Assembly (NCBI GenBank): GCA_033720695.1
Contig: JAWWCA010000007.1
Location: 1 to 30,627 of the forward strand
Origin: DATGQT01 sp033720695
GTDB taxonomy: Bacteria > Bacteroidota > Rhodothermia > Rhodothermales > Rubricoccaceae
Length of the DNA stretch: 30,627 nt
Direction: 5' to 3'
Shown piece by piece: positions 15,498 to 21,758 of this stretch; position 1 is the first letter of the stretch, and each line of letters starts with the position of its first letter. Under the pieces are notes generated by a model. It did no database searches, had not been told where the DNA came from, and saw only the letters and a list, made by a program, of their open reading frames with translations. The position numbers were made by a program, and so were the translations under genes.

Positions 15498-17300
15498 ATG
15501 CGCTCTCTGCTCCTCGCCTTCGCGGCCCTCCCCCTCGTCGCCGCGCCGCTCCAGGCGCAAACGCCCTGCGCCGGGGGCACCGCGGGCCCCTACCCGTGCG
15601 AGGACATCGACCTCCTCGCGCGCCTCCCCCTCTCCACGTTCGGCACCACCGCCATGAACGACATCTGGGGATGGACCGACCCTCAGGACGGCCGGGAGTA
15701 CGCCCTCGTCGGCTACCGGAGCGGGACCGCCTTCGTCGACGTCACCACCCCCACGGCGCCCGTCCTCGTCGGCAGCCTCCCCACGGCCACGGGCAACTCG
15801 ACTTGGCGCGACATCAAGACCTACGCCAACCACGCCTTCATCGTGAGCGAGTCGACCGGCCACGGGATGCAGGTGTTCGACCTCACGCGCCTCCGGAGCG
15901 TCTCGAACCCGCCCGTGACGTTTTCGGCCGACGCGCGCTACACCGGCTTCGGCAACGCCCACAACATCGTCATCGACGACGAGAGCGGGTTCGCCTACGC
16001 CGTCGGCTCCAACCGCTGCAGCGGCGGCCTCGAGATCGTCGACATCCGGATCCCGACATCCCCCTCCGACGCCGGGTGCTTCTCCTCCGACGGCTACACC
16101 CACGACGCCCAGTGCATCACCTACGACGGTCCGGACCCCGACTACGCCGGCCGCGAGATCTGCGCGGCGTCGAACGAGGACACCGTCACGTTCGTCGACG
16201 TGACCAACAAGTCCAACCCGACCCTCATCAGCCGGGCGTTCTACCCCTCCCCCGGCTACACCCACCAGGGTTGGTTCACCGAGGACCGCCGACACTTCCT
16301 CGTGGACGACGAGTTCGACGAGTTCTTCACCAGCAACCGCACGCGCACCATCGTCCTCGACGTCGCGGACCTCGACAACCCCGGGTTCGGCTTCTTCTAC
16401 CTCGGCCCCCTCGGCACCTCCGACCACAACCTGTACGTCAACGGCCAGTACGCCTTCCTCTCCAACTACACCGGCGGGCTCCGGATCGTCGACCTCTCCG
16501 ACATCGACAGCGGCACGCTCGTCGAGGTCGCCTCCTTCGACACCTACCCGTCGAGCAACGCCGACGGCTTCTCGGGGCAGTGGAGCAACTACCCGTTCTT
16601 CCCCAGCGGGACCGTCGTGGCCAACGACCAGAGCAACGGGCTCTTCGTGCTCGGCCCCACCCTCTCGTCGGGGTCGACGGTGACGGCCAGCATCGCGCCG
16701 CTCGACCCGCCCATCGTGATCCCGGCCGCGGGCGGGCCGTTCTCGTTCACGGCGACGCTCACGAACACGGGCGGGCAGGCCCAGACCGTGGACGCCTGGG
16801 TGGCCGCCATCCTCCCGAACGGGAGCGAGTACGACCGCCCGGTCGTGGGCCCGCGCACCGTGACGCTCAGCGCAGGCGAGACGTTCGGCCCCCTCACGCT
16901 CTCGGCGACCGTGCCCGGCGCTGCCCCGGCCGGGGAGTACACCGTCGAGCTGCGCGTGGGCGACTACCCCTCGTCGGTCGACGCCTCGGACAGCTTCACG
17001 CTCACGAAGGCGGCCGCGGCGGGGGCCGCGCTGGCCTCGGCCGAGATGGCGCTCGGGATCGCGCCGAACCCGTCCGTCGACCAAGCCACGGTCCGCTTCG
17101 CCCTCGACGCCCCGGCCAACGCTCGCCTCGCGGTCTACGACGTGCGCGGGCGCGAGGTGGCCGTCCTCCTCGACGGCGCCCTCGCTGCGGGCGCCCACGC
17201 GGCGGTCGTCGATGGCGCGGCGCTCCCGAGCGGGACGTACGTCGTGGTGCTGCGGGCGGGGAACCGGATCGAGCGCCACACCCTCACGCTGCTGCGGTAG
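15498..17300 (+). CDS. Secreted choice-of-anchor B family protein (LVIVD repeats) with C-terminal sorting tail
   Basis: ATG at 15498 gives 600 residues starting with a signal peptide (MRSLLLAFAALPLVAAPLQA, cleavage before Q). Residues about 25-385 form LVIVD-type repeats, probably a beta-propeller. They carry the family's histidine-rich landmarks: STWRDIKTYANHAFIVSE, GNAHNIVID, YTHDAQCITYDG, YTHQGWFTEDRRHFLVDDE and GTSDHNLYV. An Ig-like domain (about 400-510) follows. The C-terminus is a type IX secretion-type tail: GIAPNPSVDQATVRF, LAVYDVRGREVAVLL and LPSGTYVVVLRAG. The protein is therefore expected at the cell surface or outside the cell. Function is unknown. A second LVIVD-repeat gene follows directly at 17406. 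Confidence 0.9.
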   Translation: MRSLLLAFAALPLVAAPLQAQTPCAGGTAGPYPCEDIDLLARLPLSTFGTTAMNDIWGWTDPQDGREYALVGYRSGTAFVDVTTPTAPVLVGSLPTATGNSTWRDIKTYANHAFIVSESTGHGMQVFDLTRLRSVSNPPVTFSADARYTGFGNAHNIVIDDESGFAYAVGSNRCSGGLEIVDIRIPTSPSDAGCFSSDGYTHDAQCITYDGPDPDYAGREICAASNEDTVTFVDVTNKSNPTLISRAFYPSPGYTHQGWFTEDRRHFLVDDEFDEFFTSNRTRTIVLDVADLDNPGFGFFYLGPLGTSDHNLYVNGQYAFLSNYTGGLRIVDLSDIDSGTLVEVASFDTYPSSNADGFSGQWSNYPFFPSGTVVANDQSNGLFVLGPTLSSGSTVTASIAPLDPPIVIPAAGGPFSFTATLTNTGGQAQTVDAWVAAILPNGSEYDRPVVGPRTVTLSAGETFGPLTLSATVPGAAPAGEYTVELRVGDYPSSVDASDSFTLTKAAAAGAALASAEMALGIAPNPSVDQATVRFALDAPANARLAVYDVRGREVAVLLDGALAAGAHAAVVDGAALPSGTYVVVLRAGNRIERHTLTLLR

Positions 17301-17312
17301 CCCCGGCCAGCG

Positions 17313-17341
17313 GGCGCGCCCCGGTCGAGCCCGGGGGCGCC
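17313..17341 (+). terminator. Strong GC hairpin between the two LVIVD-repeat genes
   Basis: GGCGC-g-CCCCGG (17313-17324) pairs with CCGGGGGCGCC (17331-17341), an 11-bp stem with one bulged G and loop TCGAGC. It is 13 bases past the upstream stop, and ATTTGG follows it. The promoter of the next gene begins within two bases of the hairpin. Confidence 0.6.
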
Positions 17342-17342
17342 A

Positions 17343-17371
17343 TTTGGCCTCACGCCCCGGCCGTACCTTTT
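17343..17371 (+). promoter_or_regulatory. Bacteroidota-type promoter, TTTG-N17-TACCTTTT
   Basis: TTTG (17343-17346) acts as the -33 element and TACCTTTT (17364-17371) as the -7 element, with a 17-base spacer. The ATG of the next gene is 35 bases downstream. This is the only promoter in the window where both elements are clear. Confidence 0.6.
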
Positions 17372-17405
17372 CGATCTTTCCTCCTCCGCCAACCGGACCC
17401 CCTTC

Positions 17406-18707
17406 ATGCGCCTTTCGCTTCTCCTCCTCGCAGCGTGCTTCCTCGCCGCGAGCTTCCTCGCCGCGCCCCCCGCCCGTGCCCAGGCCGAGAACATGTCTCT
17501 CATCGGCCAGATCAACCCCAGCGGGACCCCCTACTCCGACGTCTGGCACCACGTTGGGCCCGACGGCCGGGAGTACGCCCTCCTCGCCTCGTGGATCAGC
17601 GGCGGCCTCAACGTCATCGACGTGACCGACCCCGTCCCCGTCCTCGAGGGGTTCGTCCCGATGAACGGCGACGGCAGCGACGTCGAGGCCTACGGCGACT
17701 ACGCCTACCTCACGTCGAACTCCGACCCCACCCTCATCATCGACATCTCGGACCCGACGAACCCCGCGCCCGTCCGCACCTTCGGGGCCGACTTCCACAC
17801 CCTCTCCATCGTCGACGGCTACCTCTACGGCAACGGGAGCAGCGGCGTCGTGATGTACGACCTCGCCGACCCTGAGGACCCGACCTACGCCGGGCAGTAC
17901 AACCCGTACTACGTCCACGACGTGCTCGTCCGCAACGACACGATGTACACCGCCGGCATTTACGGCGACGGCATCGACATCGTCGACGTGTCGGACAAGT
18001 CGAACCCCACGATGATCGCCCGCTTCAACTACCCCGGCAGCGGCGTGCACAACTTCTGCTCGGACCCCAGCGGCTCCTACCTCTACGCCGGCGACGAGAT
18101 CGGGTCGGGGCGGTGGACGCGGATCTTCGACGTGCGCGATCCCCAGAACGTCGAGCAGGTCGGCGAGATTGTCATCGACGCGACCTCGACCGTGCACAAC
18201 TGCCACACCAAGGACGGCCGGCTCTACATCGCGCACTACAACCGCGGCGTCTGGGTCTTCGACATCACGGACCCCGTGAACCCGGTGCAGGTCGGGTACT
18301 ACGACGGCCCAGGCCAGCAGTCGACGTGGACGGCGAACCCACAGCTCCCCTCGGGCAAGGTCCTCGCCTCCGACATCGAGACGGGGCTCCTCGTGCTCAA
18401 CCTCGAGGGGGTGGTCGCGAACGAGTCGGCCCCCGAGACCCCGACCGGCGTCACGCTGACGGCGGCGGCCCCCAACCCGTTCGCCGACGCCACCACGCTG
18501 GGCTACCGCCTCGAGGCCGCCGGCCCCGTCCGCCTCGCCGTCTACGACCTCCGGGGGCGTGAGGTCGCCGTGCTCGTGAACGAGTCGCGCCCGGCGGGCG
18601 CGCAGGAGGTGGCGTTCGACGCGGCCGACCTCCCGAACGGGGTCTACCTCGTCCGGCTGGATGCGGCGGGCCAGACCCTCACGCAGCGCGTGACGCTGCT
18701 CCGCTGA
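17406..18707 (+). CDS. Secreted LVIVD-repeat beta-propeller protein with C-terminal sorting tail
   Basis: The product has 433 residues. The signal peptide is MRLSLLLLAACFLAASFLAA, followed by PPARAQA. Residues about 30-335 are a run of LVIVD-type repeats, for example GGLNVIDVTDPVPVLEGF, TLIIDISDPTNPAPVRTF, DGIDIVDVSDKSNPTMIARF and GVWVFDITDPVNPVQVGYYD. They probably close into a propeller. The C-terminal about 85 residues are a type IX secretion-type sorting domain: AAPNPFADATTLGYRL, LAVYDLRGREVAVLV and LPNGVYLVRLDAAG. Compared with its upstream neighbour it is shorter, lacks the Ig-like domain and most of the choice-of-anchor B histidine motifs, but the tails are very alike. The two look like paralogues or a module-sharing pair. 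Surface or extracellular; function unknown. Confidence 0.9.
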   Translation: MRLSLLLLAACFLAASFLAAPPARAQAENMSLIGQINPSGTPYSDVWHHVGPDGREYALLASWISGGLNVIDVTDPVPVLEGFVPMNGDGSDVEAYGDYAYLTSNSDPTLIIDISDPTNPAPVRTFGADFHTLSIVDGYLYGNGSSGVVMYDLADPEDPTYAGQYNPYYVHDVLVRNDTMYTAGIYGDGIDIVDVSDKSNPTMIARFNYPGSGVHNFCSDPSGSYLYAGDEIGSGRWTRIFDVRDPQNVEQVGEIVIDATSTVHNCHTKDGRLYIAHYNRGVWVFDITDPVNPVQVGYYDGPGQQSTWTANPQLPSGKVLASDIETGLLVLNLEGVVANESAPETPTGVTLTAAAPNPFADATTLGYRLEAAGPVRLAVYDLRGREVAVLVNESRPAGAQEVAFDAADLPNGVYLVRLDAAGQTLTQRVTLLR

Positions 18708-18720
18708 CGCTCCGCTGCCC

Positions 18721-18757
18721 GGTCCGGGACGGGAGGGCAGGCCCCCCGTCTCGGGCC
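18721..18757. terminator. Shared hairpin between convergent genes
   Basis: Bases 18721-18736 pair with 18742-18757: a 16-bp stem with two G-U pairs, one A-C mismatch and loop GCAGG. It fills most of the 60-base gap between the LVIVD gene (+) and rlpA (-). Neither side has a T tract, so it is a candidate bidirectional terminator or blocker. Confidence 0.55.
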
Positions 18758-18767
18758 GCGCGGCCGG

Positions 18768-19238
18768 TCACACGTGGCGGACCTTCCGGGGCGGGGGCGG
18801 CTGCCGGCTCGGCAGCGCCTCCGGATCGACGATCTCGTAGCGCACGCGGACGAGGCCGCGGAAGCCGAGCCGACGGGCCGCGGCCCCCGAGAGATCGAGG
18901 GAGCGGCCGCGGATGAACGGCCCCCGGTCGTTGACGCGGACGACGGCCGCCTGCCCGTTCCGGGCGTTGACGACGCGGAGGAGCGTGCCGAAGGGGAGCG
19001 ACCGGTGGGCAGCCGTGAGCCCGTCGTGGTCGTAGCGCTCGCCGCTGGCCGTGCGGCGGCCGTGGAGGGAGCGGGCGTAGCGGCTGGCGACGCCTTCCTC
19101 GACGGCGCGGGCGGCGCGCTCACCGCCCGGCGCGATTCGTTCGAGGCGCGCCGCGTCGCGGTCGGCCGCGGCGCGTTGCGCGGAGGCGGGAGCCAGGGAC
19201 AGAGCCAGTACCGCGAGGGGAAGAAGCAGTCGCTTCAC
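18768..19238 (-). CDS. rlpA: RlpA-like septal ring lytic transglycosylase (double-psi beta-barrel)
   Basis: GTG at 19238 gives 156 residues beginning with a clean signal peptide (VKRLLLPLAVLALSLAPASA, then Q). After a charged alpha-helical stretch, residues about 53-135 form the RlpA double-psi beta-barrel: GVASRYARSLHGRRTASGE, HRSLPFGTLLRVVNARNGQ, VVRVNDRGPFIRGRSLDLS and AARRLGFRGLVRVRYEIV. RlpA proteins act in the envelope on naked (stem-peptide-free) glycan strands at division sites. There is no lipobox and no SPOR domain, so it is a minimal, probably soluble periplasmic form. The frame is open to 19289, but the promoter-like TATCTTGG at 19286-19293 and the signal peptide favour GTG at 19238. 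It is divergent from plsY. Confidence 0.87.
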   Translation of the reverse strand: MKRLLLPLAVLALSLAPASAQRAAADRDAARLERIAPGGERAARAVEEGVASRYARSLHGRRTASGERYDHDGLTAAHRSLPFGTLLRVVNARNGQAAVVRVNDRGPFIRGRSLDLSGAAARRLGFRGLVRVRYEIVDPEALPSRQPPPPRKVRHV

Positions 19239-19285
19239 GGACGGAGCGGGGGGTTCGACAGCGCGAGAGCGGGGACAACCGAGGA

Positions 19286-19293
19286 CCAAGATA
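19286..19293 (-). promoter_or_regulatory. Putative -7 element TATCTTGG upstream of rlpA
   Basis: On the minus strand TATCTTGG matches TAnnTTTG closely and repeats the octamer at 10806-10813 exactly. It is 47 bases before the rlpA GTG. The upstream flank is too GC-rich to show a -33 TTG. Confidence 0.45.
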
Positions 19294-19415
19294 GCGGTCG
19301 CCCCGGGAGCGGTCGCCCGCGATGGGAGCCGCCCCCAACGCCATCGTCCCCTTCGAGTTCATCCTTAACGCCTTCTTTTCAGCGCCTGAATCGGTCCTTC
19401 AGCCGACGCACGCCT

Positions 19416-19423
19416 TATCTTTT
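19416..19423 (+). promoter_or_regulatory. Putative -7 element TATCTTTT upstream of plsY
   Basis: TATCTTTT lies 21 bases before the plsY GTG, in a locally AT-richer stretch (about 19360-19430) of the divergent rlpA-plsY region. No exact -33 TTG was found at the right distance. Confidence 0.5.
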
Positions 19424-19444
19424 TAGCCCCACAGCGCTCGATCC

Positions 19445-20113
19445 GTGCTCTCGCTCGTCGTCATCCTGCTCCTGAGCTACCTGCTCGGTTCCATCCCGTC
19501 GGCGCTGATCGCCGGGCGCATCCGAGGGGTGTACCTGGAGCAGCACGGGAGCGGCAACGCCGGAGCCACGAACGCGCTCCGCGTGCTCGGCCCGAAGACC
19601 GGCGTCGCGGTCCTCCTGGCCGATGTGCTGAAGGGGCTCCTCGCCGTCGTCCTCATCAGCCCCATCCGGCTCGGCGACGGCCTCCCCGCGTGGCTCGGCA
19701 CCGAGGCGGACGCCTGGGTGGGGGTGATGGCCGGGCTCGCGGCCCTCGTCGGGCACGTCTACACCGTCGTGGGGCGGTACTTCTACGGCCGCTGGCGCGG
19801 CGGCAAGGGCGTCGCGACGGCCGGGGGAATGCTGTTCGGGCTGGTGCCGTTCGCGGCGGCCGTGGCGCTGGCCCTCTTCGCCGGCGTCGTGGCGCTGACG
19901 CGGCTCGTCTCGCTCGGCTCCCTCGCCGCCGCCATCGCCATCCCCACCACCGTCTACCTCGAGTGGGCAGCGGGGCTGGACATCGCCCATCCGATCCTGA
20001 TCGTCACCGCCGCCATCCCGATCATCATCCTCTACACCCACCGCTCGAATGTGAAGCGGCTGCTGACGGGGACGGAGCGCCGGATCGACCAGCGTGCGTC
20101 GCCGGAGGGCTAG
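19445..20113 (+). CDS. plsY: Acyl-phosphate:glycerol-3-phosphate acyltransferase
   Basis: This integral membrane enzyme transfers an acyl group from acyl-phosphate to glycerol-3-phosphate, the first step of phospholipid synthesis. The 222-residue product has about five hydrophobic segments. The first carries LLLSYLLGSIPSALIAGRI. Motif 1 is HGSGNAGATNALRVLGPKTG (Ser and Arg in the active site), motif 2 is the phosphate-binding WRGGKGVATAGG, and the C-terminal block is HPILIVTAAIPIIILYTHRS. A few extra residues (TVVGRYFYGR) precede motif 2. GTG at 19445 gives the family N-terminus. Its partner PlsX is not in the window. Its stop codon is part of a CTAG shared with the convergent esterase gene. 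Confidence 0.95.
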   Translation: MLSLVVILLLSYLLGSIPSALIAGRIRGVYLEQHGSGNAGATNALRVLGPKTGVAVLLADVLKGLLAVVLISPIRLGDGLPAWLGTEADAWVGVMAGLAALVGHVYTVVGRYFYGRWRGGKGVATAGGMLFGLVPFAAAVALALFAGVVALTRLVSLGSLAAAIAIPTTVYLEWAAGLDIAHPILIVTAAIPIIILYTHRSNVKRLLTGTERRIDQRASPEG

Positions 20114-20850
20114 GACGGCGCGGTAGCCCGGAGGATCGGGCCGAGGGTGGCCCAGACTGTCTCGGCGATGACGCGCTGGCCCTCGGCCGTCGGGTGCACG
20201 CCGTCGGGCTGGTTCAGCCGCGCCACGCCGCCGACGCCCTCCAGCAGGAACGGGATGCGGGCGGCGTCGAACCGCGCCGCGACGGCGGGGAAGACCGCCC
20301 GGAAGCGCTCGCCGTAAGCGGGGCCATAGTTGGGCAGCGTCTCCATCCCGGCGAGGACGAGTCGCGCCTCGGGGGCGGCCTCGCGGACACACCCGAAGAT
20401 GCCCTCGAGGTTGGCCTGCATGGCCTCGGGGTCGAGGCCGCGGAGGCCGTCGTTGGCGCCGAGGGCGAGGACGAACACGTCGGGCCGTGCGCTCCCGAGC
20501 ACCCACGCGACGCGGCGGAGCCCACCCGCCGACGTCTCCCCGCTCACGCCCACGTTCACGACGCGGACCGGCAGCCCCGCCTCGCGCGCGCGCCGCTCGA
20601 CGAGCGCCGGGTAGGCCTGCGTGCCGGGGTCGGGCAGCCCGTAGCCCGCTGTCAGGCTGTTGCCGAGGACGACGACGGTGAGCGAGTCGTCGTCCGCCGG
20701 CGGCGATGCGGCGGTGCACGGGCTGGCAGGACCGGCCGCGGTGGCGGAGTCGGCCGCGGCGACAGGGGCGGTGTCCGTCGGCGCCGGGTCCGGCTCGGAG
20801 GCGCAGGCGGCGAGCAGGAGGGGGAGCACGAGGGCGAGGCGGCGCGTCAT
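20110..20850 (-). CDS. TesA-like SGNH/GDSL esterase, predicted lipoprotein
   Basis: ATG at 20850 gives 246 residues. The signal peptide MTRRLALVLPLLLAACASEP ends in a lipobox (LAAC), so it is probably a lipid-anchored envelope esterase or lysophospholipase. A threonine- and alanine-rich linker of about 35 residues precedes the catalytic domain. Block I is VVLGNSLTAGYGLPDPGTQA with the nucleophile Ser; the usual GDS is GNS here. Further on are VSGETSAGGLRRVAWVLG (block II), LALGANDGLRGLDP (block III) and LNQPDGVHPTAEGQRVI (block V, Asp and His of the triad). This matches E. coli TesA in block order. It is divergent from the YbbA/YbbP-like ABC pair, the same layout as in E. coli. The frame stays open to 21318, overlapping the ABC gene, and is ignored there. 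Confidence 0.9.
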   Translation of the reverse strand: MTRRLALVLPLLLAACASEPDPAPTDTAPVAAADSATAAGPASPCTAASPPADDDSLTVVVLGNSLTAGYGLPDPGTQAYPALVERRAREAGLPVRVVNVGVSGETSAGGLRRVAWVLGSARPDVFVLALGANDGLRGLDPEAMQANLEGIFGCVREAAPEARLVLAGMETLPNYGPAYGERFRAVFPAVAARFDAARIPFLLEGVGGVARLNQPDGVHPTAEGQRVIAETVWATLGPILRATAPS

Positions 20851-21022
20851 GAAGCGGGCGAGCGGTGCCGTCCCCTCACCCGTGCGGGAGCCGCGCTGTT
20901 CCCCCGGGCCCTCCACACCCTCTGCGAATCCCCGCCCGCCCGCCCTCGTATCAGCGCCCCCCGTTCCAACAGGGACAGGCGGGCCCGACGCCGCGCCCGC
21001 CCGCCCTCTGCGTCCCCCGCTC

Positions 21023-21754
21023 ATGTCCGTCCTCAGCGTCCACGACCTCACCAAGACCTTCGATAGCGGCGGCCGCGCCCTCACCGTGCTCGACGGCGTG
21101 ACGTTCGAGGTGGCGCCCGGCGCGACGCTGGCCATCGTGGGCCCGTCGGGCTCCGGCAAGACGACCCTGCTCGGCCTCTGCGCGGGGCTCGACCAGCCCA
21201 CGCGCGGGCGCGTCATCCTGGCCGGGCAGGACCTCGGGCCGCTCGGGGAGGACGCCCGCGCCGCCCTCCGCGCCCGCCACGTCGGCTTCGTCTTCCAGAG
21301 CTTCCGGCTCATCCCCACGCTGACGGCCGTCGAGAACGCGGCGGTGCCCCTCGAGCTGCGCGGCGAAGCGGGGGCTCGCCGCGCCGCGGCCGACCTCCTC
21401 GACCGCGTGGGGCTGGGCGACCGCCTCGACCACTACCCGAGCCAGCTCTCCGGCGGCGAGCAGCAGCGCGTCGCGATCGCCCGCGCGTTCATCGGCCGGC
21501 CGGACGTCCTCTTCGCCGACGAGCCCACGGGCAACCTCGACGACGACACGAGCCACCGCGTCGAGGACCTCCTGTTCGACCTCAACCGCGAGGCCGGCAC
21601 TGCCCTCGTCGTCGTCACGCACGACGCCGAGCTGGCCGCGCGATGCGCCCGCGTGGTGCGCCTCCGCGGGGGGCGGATGGTGACCGCGGAGGACCCCGCC
21701 CCCGACGCCCAGGCGGGCCGGACGGCCGCGCCCGCCGCGCCGATCCCGTCGTAG
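21023..21754 (+). CDS. ABC transporter ATP-binding protein, YbbA/LolD-like
   Basis: ATG at 21023 starts the conserved MSVLSVHDLTKTFDSG and gives 243 residues. Walker A is GPSGSGKTTLLGLCAGLDQP, the Q-loop region is VGFVFQSFRLIPTLTAVENA, the ABC signature LSGGEQQRVAIARAF, Walker B VLFADEPTGNLDDD and the H-loop VVTHDAEL. This is the MacB/LolD/YbbA subfamily of ATPases, which drive FtsX-type permeases. Its permease follows after four bases. The role is probably mechanotransmission or extraction of a lipid or lipoprotein rather than uptake. The upstream frame (to 20660) overlaps the esterase and its promoter region and is ignored. Confidence 0.94.
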   Translation: MSVLSVHDLTKTFDSGGRALTVLDGVTFEVAPGATLAIVGPSGSGKTTLLGLCAGLDQPTRGRVILAGQDLGPLGEDARAALRARHVGFVFQSFRLIPTLTAVENAAVPLELRGEAGARRAAADLLDRVGLGDRLDHYPSQLSGGEQQRVAIARAFIGRPDVLFADEPTGNLDDDTSHRVEDLLFDLNREAGTALVVVTHDAELAARCARVVRLRGGRMVTAEDPAPDAQAGRTAAPAAPIPS

Positions 21755-21758
21755 CGCG

